Assembly: GCF_050908995.1 (NCBI RefSeq)
Contig: NC_135121.1
Span: 5,828,001-5,892,000 of the forward strand
Direction of reading: 5' to 3'
Length of the DNA: 64,000 nt
DNA from: Andrena cerasifolii
Lineage: Eukaryota > Arthropoda > Insecta > Hymenoptera > Andrenidae
In this document: positions 1-11,901 of the stretch, piece by piece
How positions within the stretch are numbered: the stretch's first letter is position 1
How the letters are laid out: the number at the start of each line of letters is the position of its first letter
Notes under the pieces: generated by a model
What the model was told of the DNA's origin: nothing
The model's database searches: none
Seen by the model: the letters and a program-made list of their open reading frames with translations, nothing else
Translations under genes and position numbers: made by a program

Positions 1-42
1 AACATCGATATTTACTTGTAAGGAGAATGTTGTTACTTTCAG

Positions 43-231
43 ATAACGGGCGTAATTTTACTATCCATCGGGTTGGCGATCCATGGAGTCTACCACAATT
101 ACCAACACTTCTTGGACAATAAGTTCCTGTCGGTGCCCTCGCTCCTCGTTGCAATCGGAGCAATTATCTTCTTCATCGCCTTCTTCGGATGCTGCGGCGC
201 TGTTCGTGAAAGCTACTGCATGATTGTGATG
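43..231 (+). CDS. Tetraspanin 1 exon: TM1 end, small loop, TM2
   Basis: Acceptor TTTCAG ends at 42 and the donor GTAATT starts at 232. The 63 codons run from ITGVILL to the conserved GCCGAVRES turn after TM2. This exon is 189 bp, exactly the size of the matching exon of tetraspanin 2. Confidence 0.93.
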
Positions 232-3200
232 GTAATTTCTGATTCATTGACATTACTTCCTATTACACTAGCGCGGCAATAATTTCCCGTTCACGCCATC
301 CTTGCATGCAGAGTTGAGCATTATTCGACTAAATTGTTCTTCGACTAACCTTCGAATAAAAATTTCGAATACAGTGAAGTTATTCGAGAATAACGAATAA
401 ATTTTTAGTCGTTATTCGTCCCTCGTTATTCGAAGGATCGCCGTGGAGACTAAGCGTCACGAATAAGCCGCTCCGGCTCGAGTAGGTACACTCGAAAAAT
501 GTTCCCCTTGCGGCAGGGCCTTGCCTCATGATACCCCCCCCCCCCCCTGCCCATCGGCCCGGCCGTAGGCTGTGGGCCACGGGACCTGAGCCGGAGCGGC
601 ACGGGTTCTGACCCCCGCTTATTCGTTTTGCTTACAAGGGTACATCTCGAACCCAGAAATACAAAAAATTCTGAACCTCTGTGAATATGTAGGTAATTTC
701 CTCCTGATTGCGACGCAATTTTTGTTTGCTGCCCAAATTCACTCTAATGGGGTGTAATTGACCCCTGAAACTTCGGTTATTTTCCAATTTTGTGCGATAA
801 CTCGGGAACTGTAAAATAATTGTTTTACCAGATGATAGATCTAATTAAAAGATGTAACTTTTGTCTTGAAAGTTTTTTTCTATCTCTTACAGTTCGCGAG
901 TTATAACACAAAATCGAAAAATAACCGAATTTTCAGAGGTTAATTTCACCCCCTTCAAGTGAATTTGGGCAGCAAACAAAAATTGCGTTGCAATCAGGAG
1001 GAAATTCCCTACATATTCACAAAGTTTCAAAATTTTTTGAATTTTTTCGGGTTCGAGATATCTTCACTTGTTAGTCAGAGTTAGGAGCGATGGGGCCGCA
1101 GTGATGGAGGGGGAAACACCTACAGGAGCAGTGGTAACGTGTGCGTGAGTGACGCAGGCGCAGCTCATGCACACATTACCACCACTCCTGTAGGTGTTTC
1201 CCCCTCCATTCACTGCGGCCCCATCGCTCCTAACTCTGCGCTTAGTCGCCACGGCGGTCCTTCGAATAACGAATAACGACTAAAAGTTTAGTCGAATAAA
1301 AATGTATTCGTTATTCTCGATAACTTCGCTTTATTCGAAATTTTTATTCGAGTTCATTCGAACAAAAATATAGTCGAATAAATTTTTATTCGACTAATGC
1401 CCAACTCTGCTCGCATGTATGGGCCGAGCGAGGCCGTTCTATGCGCGCGACCATCTCCACTGCTGTTTTGTTTACTCGCGCGAGCGATCCTTCGATCGGC
1501 AACGGCCGAGAGAAGCGAGCATTCCACGAAGCACCGCGCCGCATGGCGGACGGCGTATGGCCGCGATCAGGCGCCGCGAAGATTCGACTCGCATCGTTTC
1601 TAATGCACCTTCTTCCAGCAAATACGTTACGGCAAAACAGATGCGGCGCGTTGCCGCATCGCGCCGGACGAAGTAAAACAGTCGGCAGTTGGAACGCGTC
1701 GACGTACGGCACATAACTACGCATAAGATGGATTTAGAAGAGCGGCTGATTCGTGCCGTACGGAATTCTACTGCGTTCAGTGGCAGTCTGCGGTACGTTA
1801 CAGCGCTGTTGTTGACAGAACGTCGAATACGTCGGCCCGTCATGCGGCGCCTTACTCGGTGGAATGTTCGCTTAATGAAACCATCGTGCCGGATGAGAGT
1901 CTCGTGATGAGACAGCCACTACAGAAAGTTAGCATGCTTACATATATTTTTCATAGATATTCTCGAGAGTATTGCCAGTGGCGGATTTAGGAAAAAAGGC
2001 CCAGGTGGCAAACGTTGAGGGGCCCATTTTTTCGGGAAAATGAAGAGGTAGTTTACTAAATGGGGGTAAATGTACAGAAAAGTATAGAAAAAAGTGCTTG
2101 TAAATCATAATTTATTTTTTAAGACAGGGCTCTAGGGGCGCTTTCTGAGCGGGGGGCCTTCTGAACAGGGGCCCATTTTTCGAGAAACTAAAGCGGTAGT
2201 TTACTGAAAACGGGCTCAGTCTAATAATACAGAAAAAAATATAGTTTGGATAAAATCATATTTTTTTTTAAGGATGGGGCCCTGGTGGGCCTTTCGAGAA
2301 GGGGCCCAGGTGGCAAGTGCTCATCGGCCGCCCTGTTAAATCCTCCACCGAGTATTGCCAATGGATTAGTGACATTTTCGCGATGAGAATTAGGCCAAAT
2401 CCGACGTAATTTAGTCTATTTTACTTGCACGTAGTGCAAAAGTCCGAATTACGTCGCATTTGGACTCATTTTTATTGAGAGAATCTCCCCAATCCATCGC
2501 AATGCTATCATGAAGGTCTAATGAAAAATACGAGAATTCTTGTTTTCTACAGTGGATGAGTCATGTCTCTCGGGCGTCTTATCGCTCTCGGCTGCCGGCC
2601 GTTGGGTGACGGTCTCAGCAGTTTCAGTCTCTTCTTACTGGTCTATTTCGCTCGCTATCCTTGTCGAGCGGTTCGAACGAATATCCTGCCAAACGCGATA
2701 TAACGAGATGCTAGGCTATATTTTCCTGTCTCTGGTTTTATGCGAACGATAGCTCTCGGCAAGCACGCACACGAGTTGGGAAGAGTGTGTCTACATTGAA
2801 TGGAGCGTAATTAAATCTTTGACTGACTGCAGCGTGTTGTTGTTATGCTGAGTTGACACCAGGGAAGCAGATACATACACAGGCAGTTGTGTTTTCTCGG
2901 ACCATTTGAGTTCATTGCAACAACATACTTAGATTATGTCAGGTCCACTTTAAATGTATTGGCACCATTTGTAGGATGAAGATAATCTGATTTGGACAAA
3001 ACATTGGTATAATCCTCACTCCTTAGATTATTCTAGAGAAAAGTAATTAACTTTATGCTTTTCTAAGTATTTACCCCACGTGTCTTTAAAAAGTACTTTT
3101 CACTTGCAACTTCTCCGTCCGTCCCTCATATATATGTATATACCATTACTCACCAGATTGAGCATACACTTCCCCTTCGCGAGATTTCCCTTTCAATAAT

Positions 3201-6200
3201 ACTGCCATTCAGTTGCGCACTCAGAATTTAATCTGGCGGGTGTCGAGTTGAACGGATAAAAATATTTTTAATGCAAATTCAATGAAATTCATTAGGTGAC
3301 ATAAACATTTATTTATAAAATAAAATCTAGTTTTCTTTTCTTCTTACAAAGCCCTTTCTTTGGAGGGTGCTAGTGTCCCTCCCCCCCCCCCCCTCTGAGT
3401 GCGCCACGTCCAGTATTTAACTATTAAAAATCTGCATAATTTAAAGAATTTGCTATACGTTCAATTTTGTGTCACTGAAATATCTGTGTTTTTCATTTTC
3501 GCTTGTATGTGCACAAACATATTCTGTTATTTTTACTTTTTTTATGAATTGATCATTGAAATACACGACTTTCGTAAAATAATATTTCTGCCCACAAATA
3601 TTTATGCTTATATTTATTTTTCCGGTAACTTTTGCTTTCTACGTAAGTTTATGCTCAATTTTGTGAATAAACGTATAACCATTTATTTGTATCATAAATA
3701 AATACATATAGTTTAGTAATTAGAGTTCATAACTATAATTATAATACAATTACTATAGTAATTAAAGTGAATGACAGTAAGATTAGGATATTTAGACACA
3801 ACGAAAGAAATTCCAATTAATATGTGCATGCAATTTAAGCTTGCCAACGGATGTTACGAGGTGCAGATATAAGCTTGATAATACTTTCCTCGCACGTAAA
3901 GAACGAGTGGGAAAACCTGCCAGGCTTGAGATGGAATTTCCGTCGCCTCCTCGTCAGTCAAAGAGTTAATGATATGAGCTAACACAAGCTAATTCCTCGC
4001 GGAAAACATCACGAATACTATTTTCAGTAGAATTTTGTAGACAGTTTGTTCATAGACATTTTCAAAAATGCGCAATATGCAACATATTCTGTGTACATTG
4101 AGTGGATTGAGTTTTTTACGATCTAACATACAGTGTGAATATCTCGTAAGGGACTGCAGATATTAAAAAATTGTTCTTACAAAAGTTGTTTGATATGGAG
4201 GGGGACATTACGCGGTACGGATAGTTTCTCTGCAGGTGGAGGAGTGGGAGAGAGATCTCGTGGTCAACTTAATTTGTTTAAATGGACAGCTATTTTATTC
4301 ATAATATGATGACGCTTGTTGCGATAAATCCAACAATGTGGAGTACTTAAGGTAGGCCCTCACTACGCCCCTGGCCTCGGCTCATATTATTCTTCCTATG
4401 CTTTTCTTATGTATGTTGACAATTTGACTCACACTGCGCCTCGCCTCGCCTCGACTCCGAGCCGCGGATTCTTTCTCGAGAATACTTTGAGGAAGAGAGG
4501 CGGGGCGTAGTGCGATTGGATGCAATGCCACCGTTTCGGTGACCGCTAAGAAAGGAAGGAAGATGTTCACTAAGCAACTGACCAAACACATGAACCGAGG
4601 CAAGCTTGTATAACTTCAGGTACGGAAAAACCGAGGCGATGCGAGCCCAGATGTGAGTGCGAAAAGAAGTTGCGCCGAGGTGAGGCGGGGCGGGGCGGGG
4701 CTTAGTGAGAGCCCACCTTTGGAAGGTCATAAAATCGTGAGGCCCTGGGGCGTCAGATCGACGCATGTCACCGAGCTAAATTTTAAATATAGCAGAAATA
4801 TTTCATGCGATAAAGTTAGGTGAAACACCCTTTATATTAGTTATATACTACAGCAGGGTTGACTAACTGGTGGCTCGCGAGCCACCGGGGGCCTTGCTGC
4901 CACGCTGAAAGGCCCCCCCTCCCCCAAACCTCCCAGGCTCTGACGATCGCAGTCAAAAAGAGAAGGAAAGAAGGAGGAATCGACTGCGATCTTCAGAGTT
5001 TGGTCGGTATGGAGGGGGGCCGTTCAGCGTGGCAGCAAGGCAGAGGTGCCCCCGGTGGCTCGCGAGCCACCAGTTAGTCAACCCTGTACAGCACTGTGAT
5101 GCCAGATCGGGGACGGGTTCCCTCGAGAATTTCCCCCACCTTGCGCACACTACGCCGGAGCTGCGCGTCCGTGAGTCAGACTCTGAAGCGCCGAGTTCAC
5201 GGACGCGCAGCTCCGGCGTAGTGTGCGCGAGGTGGGGGAAATTCTCGAGGGAACCCGTCTCCGATTTGGCATCACAGGTACAGCATAAAGAGCAATTTAA
5301 ACAAAAAAAGATGATGTGTAGGAGGAATAATAATCACTGATTTAACACTGAGGTATATATGTATATTTATTAAATGTAGTAAGTAAAGAAGTATAAATTC
5401 CGGTGTTCGCGCTTGCGACTCGCAATGGTCTTTGCGGCAAGCGGCGCGTCGCCCGGCCACTTTTTAGAAAAAGTGTGAACGCACGGCTACGTCGAGCGTC
5501 GATTGTTAATCGACGTCATTCATTTCAGTCGCCGGCAAAATAATGTCATGCTACGCATTTTCGGTCTGCTTTGACCTTGACGCGCGCGCCCGCGTTAGTA
5601 TTGGACTTCGCGGCCCTACAGATGTGAAAAAGAATGCTGGAGAGGGTTACCGAACCGGGAATTGAAGAGTTATGAGTTCGTGATACTACTTAACGATCGC
5701 GGGTATTGAAAATGTAGCCTGATTTTCTCTCTGCTACTATAGTCTGATTTTCGAGAGTTGAGACCTGAGGCGGGTCCCTCGGACGGGGCGTGGTTTAAGG
5801 AGGGACCAATGGTACGCTACACGGATTGCGTGCGGCGTTGCCACCATTGGTTCCTCCTTAAACCACGCCCCGTCCGAGGGACCCGCCTCAGTTGGCAACT
5901 CTCGAAAATCAGACTATAGCAGTAGTTCGTAAGGACAAAAATTTAATTCTTTAACAGATCTGTTGATCCTGAAGCATTATTCCATAAGTACTTTTGGTTC
6001 GCCTTATCCTAAACTTTCATCTGAAAAAATTAAATTATAGTCGTTTATCAATTTGTACTCATTAGCCTCCATGATTCAAGCCTGCTCCCGTTTAATGACC
6101 GCTTATGCGGATCGCGACCGCGCCTTGTTAGATCAAACAATCCTCGTATTTAAATTTATTTGTTAAACAACGAAGTCTACATATATTTTCTGATTATTAT

Positions 6201-9200
6201 GATTTGTTACTATTTTTTTTTAATAGTTCACGTCGTTGTTGGTCATTGTTTTCGTCATGGAGCTGTCTGGTGGTATCGCTGGATACGTTTTGCGAGCGAG
6301 GGCATCAACGATCATCGAAGACAAAATGGTAGAAACGATGAAGGTGTACAGAGACAACAAGGAAATAGCGATTGTCTGGGACAAACTCCAACACGACGTA
6401 TGCTTTTCTTACCTATATTTCTCGCTCGTTACATAAAATAATTCCTTCTCTGTGATCGTAGCATCAGTCATTCCCTTTTAACTCGGCAGGAGGCGCTGCT
6501 GGGTAAAATTTACCACAGAGGGCGCTAGTTGCGAAAATATAAAGACTGAGTTTTTGATACAATTTCTTAAAGAACTTTAATAAAGATTTTAAGATATTTC
6601 ATAAATTTTGTTTGATTCTTAAAACACTGTACTTCAACATAAAAATTACAAAGTTAAAAAAATATATTCTGAAACCGTGGTTCGTTACGTTTCAATTTTG
6701 GGGTATTTTTCACCCGGTAGCGACAACCTGTGTTAATATGGGGTGCGCCTCCTCCCGGGTTAAACGATTCAAATATTCCGAACACTAATTTAAGTTAAAA
6801 AATTAAAATTACGAATTTAATCCGAACACAAGTATACATTTAGGAATAGGTACATTGAGTTGAGTCACGAATCATTTTCGTTCTTTTTTTTTTAAAAAAG
6901 TTATTTGCACGTAAAATACTTTGCAGTAAATTATAATTTAGTGTTAGCTAATTAACTTTAACAATCGTCCGTGCGAAAACGATTAGCTTGGCGACATAAG
7001 GTGCTGTAAGTCTTTTCATCCTGTTGGCAAGGTAAAGATGAATTTTGCAATACATCTTTTAGGGAGCGTACATTCGTCCGCGATAATCATAATCATTGCT
7101 TCTCTTTGCACCCTGTACATTTTGGAATTTTCTGCTCCGTCGAAGAAATAAATAGTTCATAATTACGGCGGAAATTATTTGTGGCTCAACTTCTAATATA
7201 TGCGTCGGTTGTGTCCTGCCACAAGGTCAAGATCAATTTTGCGGCACATTGTTAACAGATCGCCACTGATCCAGGGGTGTAGAATCACCTGTGTGCACCA
7301 TGACGTAATTTTTTTTTTATATTCTGTACACAGCTCTGCCGACCTACGCAACGCGAGCTGCTGATCGCCAAATTACCATGCTCAGGGCCGGCTTTAAGGG
7401 GGGGGGGGGCAGGCAGGGCGACTGCCCGGGGCGCTAAATCTGTAGGGGCGCCACTGTGTGCGTTTATTCATTTATATCCGTTCTGCTAATTGATATTTGC
7501 GCCCTTGGAGGGGCGTCATTATAATCTCGCCCGGGGTGCCAAGTATGCTAAAGCCGCCCCTGACCATGCTCCAGGAGTTTCTGACTCCAACATTTAAACA
7601 TTAACAACTAACAAATGAAATTCACTGTTGTATCGTTTTCAGGGCTGATCCTGCGCTGTTGGCTGCCCATGTGCAAAAACAATATTGCCGCCCTTATTAA
7701 TTTAAGTATTTTGCAGTCCTCGCGAAATTAGAGGGGGTTTAAGTCATCATTTTGCCGATTTTGAATTTGTTTAAAAAATATAAGGCCTTGAATTTTTACT
7801 TATGAATTTTTATCTCAAGAACCAACGTTGGATAGTTTAAAACAAAAATTTAAATGAGGAAAGAAATGATATAATTAGTAATCATCAGTGGCGGATTTAA
7901 GAAAAAAAGGCCCCGTGACAAATGTTCCAAGGGGCCCATTTTTCCTTGAAAATGAAAAGGTAGTTTACTAAAAACGGGCTCAAGGTAATAGTACAGAAAA
8001 AATATAGTTTGCATAAAATCATATTTTTTTTTAAAGAATGGGCCCTTGGGGGGCCTTCTGCGCAGGGGCCCAGGTGGCAGCTGCTCATCGGCCGCCCTGT
8101 TAAATTCGTCACTGATAATCATCGGTTTTAATTATTATTATTCTTATTAGTCAAAATTTTACATATAATAAACGGTCTGCGCACCCGCCAGGAACGGCCC
8201 TGCGTCATCCCTAATTTTTGTCTTATTCTATCACGCAGAGTCACACATTTCATTTTCTACTATCTGTTGCCGAAGACTCGTGATACATTTTACTAACAAA
8301 TCAACGGCTTTGCCTATTTGAAATTACAATTAGCAGGGTGTCAGGAACGAAAAGCAAATTGTTTCAGTTCGATTGTTGTGGAACGATGAACGCGTCCGAC
8401 TGGATGAACAGTTTGAAGACAGACATAATTCCTCCCTCGTGCTGTGATCCACAAGTTGGAGTTCTGGAAGCGAGCAATTGTACCCTCTCCTCGCCGACTC
8501 TGCATGACGAGGGTTGTTACCACAAGTTCCTTTCTTACATCAAATCCCACGCTTTGCAGCTCGGCGGTGTCGGCATTGGCATTGCTTTCGTTCAGGTAAT
8601 CAACGTGTCTAATTGATTGGCAGATTTGATAATAAACGATCTTGAGGATTGCAAACGATTTGCCTTCCCCCCAGCAGAGTTGGGCAAAATGTAATCTAAT
8701 TACAAATTACGATTAAACTGTAATTGTGTAACTGAATACACATTATTTTCTGTAATTGTTAATTTAGGTAGTTGACCAATTGGTTTTGCCAACTATCTAA
8801 ACGAACGATTACTGAAAATAATGTGTAATCAATTACACAATTACAGTTTAATCGTACTTTGTAATTTGTTTACACTTTGCCAAACTCTGGCCCCCAGTAA
8901 ACATTGATAAAAATTTTCAGATTGATATCGTATTGATCATGCAATCCGAAAGGGGGTGATTTCTCGTACAAAAGTAAATAGAAAATGTACAGTAAAATTT
9001 TATCACACCAGGTTTCGTTTTGAAGATAATTGACTTGGAAACGTCTACTATGCTTGCACTTAAGAATTCGTAGATGAAATAAATCTTTGTGCAAAATAAG
9101 TCGAAATGGTAGAGTAATAACTGTTTCTTGAACGAGGATCTGTTTTCAGAGAAGCTGTTGTGAAGATGGAATCGATTCGTAGTCGAATAGACCGTGTAAC

Positions 9201-9518
9201 AGACAAATTTTTAAAATTAACATTTTCGAGAAGGAAACCTCTTATAGAAGAATTTTATTCAGCATTCCTTATTTACTTTTATATGAAGAATCACGCCCTT
9301 TTTAAATAAATTAGCATATACCAATCACCATATTATTATTAGCGTATGTAATTAATAGTTGACTTTTTTATATCACAGTAAATAATAAGTAACAATTGTT
9401 TGGCATCAAGGAAGTTTACCATTTTTTATTATCATTATTTGAATGTTTTCAGGCGGTGGGAATCTGGTTTTCAGTGTATTTAGCACGGTCAATCAAAAAC
9501 AGCTACGAGAGTGTATAA
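43..9518 (+). CDS. Tetraspanin 1, CD63-like (3' part, four exons)
   Basis: Four coding exons at 43-231, 6227-6397, 8368-8595 and 9453-9518 join in phase 0 to give 217 codons and a TAA stop. The first exon (N-terminus and start of TM1) is upstream of the window. The product is a four-pass membrane protein that organises other membrane proteins in plasma membrane and endosomes. Visible features are the rest of TM1, a small loop, TM2 ending in GCCGAVRES, TM3 with a polar Glu, a large extracellular loop with CCG, PPSCC, NC and GC (six cysteines, as in the CD63 group), sequons NAS and NCT, TM4, and a short tail RSIKNSYESV. That tail resembles the tyrosine-based lysosomal signal at the CD63 C-terminus. 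Intron positions match those of the second tetraspanin downstream, so the two are tandem paralogues. The exact orthologue within the Tsp42E/CD63 group cannot be set here. Confidence 0.93.
634..1071. mobile_element. ACAAGG-ended fold-back, copy 1
   Basis: Begins ACAAGGGTAC and ends CACTTGT. Two arms share blocks such as TTCACTCTAA/AGTGAATTTGGG and an inner CAGTTCGCGAGTTATA motif. The same architecture recurs at 18473, 23287, 26813, 54466 and 58391. No coding sequence and no clear TSD. Confidence 0.65.
1076..1238. mobile_element. Small hAT-like hairpin element
   Basis: CAGAGTTAGGAGCGATGG at the left is the exact inverted copy of the right end. The inner arms (GGAAACACCTACAGGAG) are also inverted. 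Part of this unit recurs at about 22980-23030, next to the Tc1 remnant. Confidence 0.65.
1976..2350. mobile_element. hAT MITE family A, copy 1
   Basis: Ends CAGTGGCGGATTTAGG and TAAATCCTCCACCG. Perfect 8-bp duplication AGTATTGC at 1968-1975 and 2351-2358. Same family as 7886-8114, 15487-15861 and 39692-40046. Non-coding. Confidence 0.85.
4349..4724. mobile_element. Fold-back element
   Basis: AAGGTAGGCCCTCACTACGC at the left pairs with a near-inverted copy ending GAGAGCCCACCTT. The interior is GC-rich with (GGGGC)n near 4685. No TSD is clear. Confidence 0.55.
4854..5086. mobile_element. Fold-back MITE with 5-bp TSD
   Basis: Ends CAGGGTTGACTAACTGG and its inverted copy, each followed by the palindrome GGTGGCTCGCGAGCCACC. 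TACAG repeats directly at 4849-4853 and 5087-5091. Long inner arms make it a strong hairpin. Confidence 0.75.
5094..5277. mobile_element. hAT-size fold-back MITE inserted beside the previous one
   Basis: Near-perfect hairpin with ends CTGTGATGCCAGATCGG and CGATTTGGCATCACAG. The 8-bp duplication GTACAGCA occurs at 5086-5093 and 5278-5285. Its first G is the last base of the neighbouring element, so this one inserted second. Confidence 0.8.
5740..5916. mobile_element. Fold-back MITE, TA-flanked
   Basis: Arms TAGTCTGATTTTCGAGAGTT and the inverted copy at the right, with long GC-rich inner arms, flanked by TA on both sides (Tc1/mariner-like target). Confidence 0.65.
6227..6397 (+). CDS. Tetraspanin 1 exon: TM3 and start of large loop
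   Basis: Acceptor TAATAG precedes TTC; donor GTATGC follows CAC GAC. The 57 codons hold TM3 (FTSLLVIVFVMELSG) and a charged helix of the large extracellular loop. Its 171 bp equals the matching exon of tetraspanin 2. Confidence 0.92.
7383..7562. mobile_element. hAT MITE with perfect 8-bp TSD
   Basis: CAGGGCCGGCTTTAAGGG at the left, GCTAAAGCCGCCCCTG at the right. ACCATGCT is duplicated exactly at 7375-7382 and 7563-7570. A G-run lies inside. Confidence 0.85.
7886..8114. mobile_element. hAT MITE family A, copy 2
   Basis: CAGTGGCGGATTTAAG at the left, TAAATTCGTCACTG at the right. Flanks GTAATCAT and ATAATCAT match at 7 of 8. Shorter than its relatives (229 bp against about 375). Confidence 0.8.
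8368..8595 (+). CDS. Tetraspanin 1 exon: CCG loop and start of TM4
   Basis: I place the acceptor at TTTCAG (8362-8367) rather than further upstream, because FDCCG then follows the previous exon directly, as in other tetraspanins. The 76 codons include FDCCG, PPSCC, SNC and EGC cysteines and end at AFVQ before donor GTAATC. Confidence 0.92.
8596..9452 (+). other. Tetraspanin 1 last intron
   Basis: Contains the MITE at 8675-8889; otherwise AT-rich with nothing recognised. Confidence 0.75.
8675..8889. mobile_element. hAT-like MITE (CAGAGTTGGGCA ends)
   Basis: CAGAGTTGGGCAAAATG pairs with the right end CACTTTGCCAAACTCTG. Inner arms carry TAATTACACAATTACAG-type blocks. Flanks CCCCCCAG and GCCCCCAG agree at 7 of 8. 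Confidence 0.78.
9453..9518 (+). CDS. Tetraspanin 1 last exon: TM4 end and tail
   Basis: Acceptor TTTTCAG precedes GCG; 21 codons then TAA. The exon completes TM4 (AVGIWFSVYLA) and ends in YESV, a YxxPhi-type signal at the extreme C-terminus. Confidence 0.88.
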   Translation, partial: AVGIWFSVYLARSIKNSYESV

Positions 9519-9801
9519 GTTTTGAAGGATTTCACAAACTTGTGCAACAAAGAATATGTAATCAAAAGATTATTAAGATTAAATATATAAATACCGTACT
9601 TTATTGAAAAAAAATTATTATGAAGAAAACATTTTATATCTTTAAGCCATCTTGTCATGGAATCTTCAATTCAGAGCATATTACATTAAAATATATATGG
9701 TAATGTATATACACGTGTTTTTGTAGTAAAAATAATATAAAACTCCGGTAACAATTGTTAGAAAAAAAGAAGAGAAAACATACTGTATCCACAACGATTT
9801 T

Positions 9802-9807
9802 AATAAA
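9802..9807 (+). terminator. Possible poly(A) signal, tetraspanin 1
   Basis: AATAAA lies 284 bases after the stop codon in AT-rich DNA. Other near-matches occur closer, so this is only a candidate. Confidence 0.3.
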
Positions 9808-11209
9808 ATAAAAGAATACGAAACAATTTCGTGACATTTCATAAAAAATTCACACACCTTATAAAGTGTTTTAATAAACGATTGCACAATGCGGCAAAAA
9901 TTTCTTTGGAATATTTACGTCCTTAACAATTGTTGTAAGCTTTTCCATACATGGAGTATTTGCATTGTTATTGTACACTTTTCTCTAAACGAACGGCATA
10001 ATAATACATGGAAGGAAATAAAAATTTTCATAGTTTTCAAATTTTCGGAAATTTCATGCAATAAAAATAATTCTAATTTTTTTCAATGAGAAACTATATA
10101 TTTTTTTTTGCTTTCCGTATATTTCATAAAAATGACGGTCAAGACGAATTCAAAACCCCATAAAGAGCGTGGTAATGTTCAAGGTCACACAAGGTTGAAC
10201 TAATTCTACGATTTTACATGAGAATGTGTTTTGTTTGTTATAGTAAGTCTCTTTTGAAGTCTTTTTACCCTTCTTTTAAGTGAAATATGTAGCAATAAAA
10301 TAATTTTTTTTCATGAATTTCTATTAATTTAGGCCTGAATTTCTACACACTCTGCATGCCACGGGGACCGTTAAAGAACGGTGGATGATTTACAAGAACG
10401 AGCCTGGTAACTTACAAAATCAAGTTACTAGAAAGTTTTTTGCTGGCTTCACAGGTTTTTATTTACATAAATATCTCTTAAACTATGAGAAATATTGAGG
10501 AACAGCGTGAGCAAATGCTTTTCCACTTAATCAGCATAATAACACTTTTTGTAATTATATTTAAAAAAAAGTTCCGTTCTTAAAAATGACACTAAATGAA
10601 GAAGCTACTAGTAAACTTTAAAAATGCATATCGTAGACATTGCTGTATGAAAAATCTTAATTTTCGTCACACTTAGGTGCAAAATTAATTTGCAAGAAAC
10701 TGGAGGAGGGAGGTAGAATTTCCAAAAATAGCAAAATCCTGTAATTTTTTTGACGGCATTTTTGTATAACGCCGTTAAGTAGGAAAGTATTTACTTCAAC
10801 TGTCTTTCAACATTTCGTAAAATTAATAAAATATGTAAACACAATCTTGCCGAATCCAATAGTTAGTTTAATCTCTAAAAATCGTGTACATATTTCGTTG
10901 AAAATGACAACCCATTTTACGTATACACAGTAGGGTGGGCCTTATTTTTCGACTTACAATTTTTGTCGGGAAACCCCCTAGAAATTCAACCATACATAAA
11001 CATGCATATTAACGATATACTAAAATAGAGAAAAACGAGTTACGAAAACAAAATATTTTCAAATTCGATGCGGCACGGTTTCCCGTTCTACAATCGATTT
11101 CAAATTTTGCACACATTATTTCTTCTTCCAATGGCACAATTCTAGGGGATCTCCCCGCCAAAAATCTCTAAGTTATTTTTCGTCCAGAGTAATTAAGGTC
11201 CATGCTGAT

Positions 11210-11737
11210 TTGGGAATATAATCCCGGGATCCCGCGATCCCAGCTGTTTTTTGGATTCCAAAAATCCTAGGGATTTGATATAACTAATCCCGAGAATTTT
11301 GGGACTTTTTAAAAGTGTGAATTATTTTATGAACACCTGAAAAATATAAAAATAGACAGAATAAATAAACATAGTCATTCCATAATAATAATGAAAATAA
11401 TAATAATGATTTATTTAAATAATAATGTTAAGTCGCATACAACTAGCTGAACCGTATTTATTTTTACAATGATATTCTCACTCCGCTATTTCGAAATCGC
11501 ACGAGTTGCAAATCGCAACTTGTCTGAACACGTAAAGTCGAAGCATTGTAGATATGTACGTATGATAGTTTGTTTACTTTAAATAAAGGTTTCGAATTTT
11601 AGCACATAATAAATCACTTTAATTACTGAAATTGTCTGTTACCCAATCCTGGGATTAGTCGTGGAATCCTGAGATAGACTTTAAAAAAATCCCACAATCC
11701 CCTGGATAGTAAATAATGGCCGCGATTGTATTCCCTA
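11210..11737. repeat. Degraded inverted-end element
   Basis: TTGGGAATATAATC at the left pairs with GCGATTGTATTCCCTAA at the right. The interior has many GGGATT/AATCCC words. No TSD is clear. Confidence 0.35.
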
Positions 11738-11814
11738 ACCTTAATGCCACAGGGGGTCTCAGAATTACAGGAGAAAAATTGAAATTGCAAATTCTTCAAA
11801 TCAACAAAACTCAA

Positions 11815-11901
11815 CCCTAGTAGCATTTATTGTTGGCATTTTGATGGCCAACTAATTCCCAACTTGGGGATACTGTGGGCCAACCAGAAATGCTACTAGG
11901 G
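11815..11901. repeat. Short 87-bp hairpin
   Basis: CCCTAGTAGCATTT and AAATGCTACTAGGG are perfect inverted ends. GTTGGC and GCCAAC extend the stem. Most likely a very short MITE. Confidence 0.5.

Larger units (their letters stand above)
309..1409. mobile_element. hAT-like fold-back element carrying nested inserts
   Basis: The ends are inverted copies, CAGAGTTGAGCATTA at the left and TAATGCCCAACTCTG at the right, followed by long arms rich in TTATTCG at 320-450 and 1255-1400. Flanks CTTGCATG (301-308) and CTCGCATG (1410-1417) agree at 7 of 8 bases, as expected of an old 8-bp hAT duplication. Two other fold-backs (634-1071 and 1076-1238) sit inside. There is no transposase. Confidence 0.7.
232..6226 (+). 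other. Tetraspanin 1 intron (about 6 kb)
   Basis: Rich in transposons, listed separately at 309-1409, 1976-2350, 4349-4724, 4854-5086, 5094-5277 and 5740-5916. Bases 1410-1910 are GC-rich with overlapping open frames and no recognisable protein. Bases 2351-2510 form a degraded fold-back (CAATGGATT and AATCCATCG arms). A C-run sits at about 3380. I see no further exon. Confidence 0.8.
6398..8367 (+). other. Tetraspanin 1 intron (about 2 kb)
   Basis: Holds MITEs at 7383-7562 and 7886-8114. A weak older pair of ends (CAGGGCTGATCC near 7640, inverted near 8200) may frame the second one. The rest is AT-rich with nothing recognised. Confidence 0.75.

Noticed and set aside
1386..1907. Overlapping open frames of 68-123 codons on both strands
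   Set aside because: GC-rich DNA gives few stops. No frame shows a domain, and no splice context links it to the tetraspanin.
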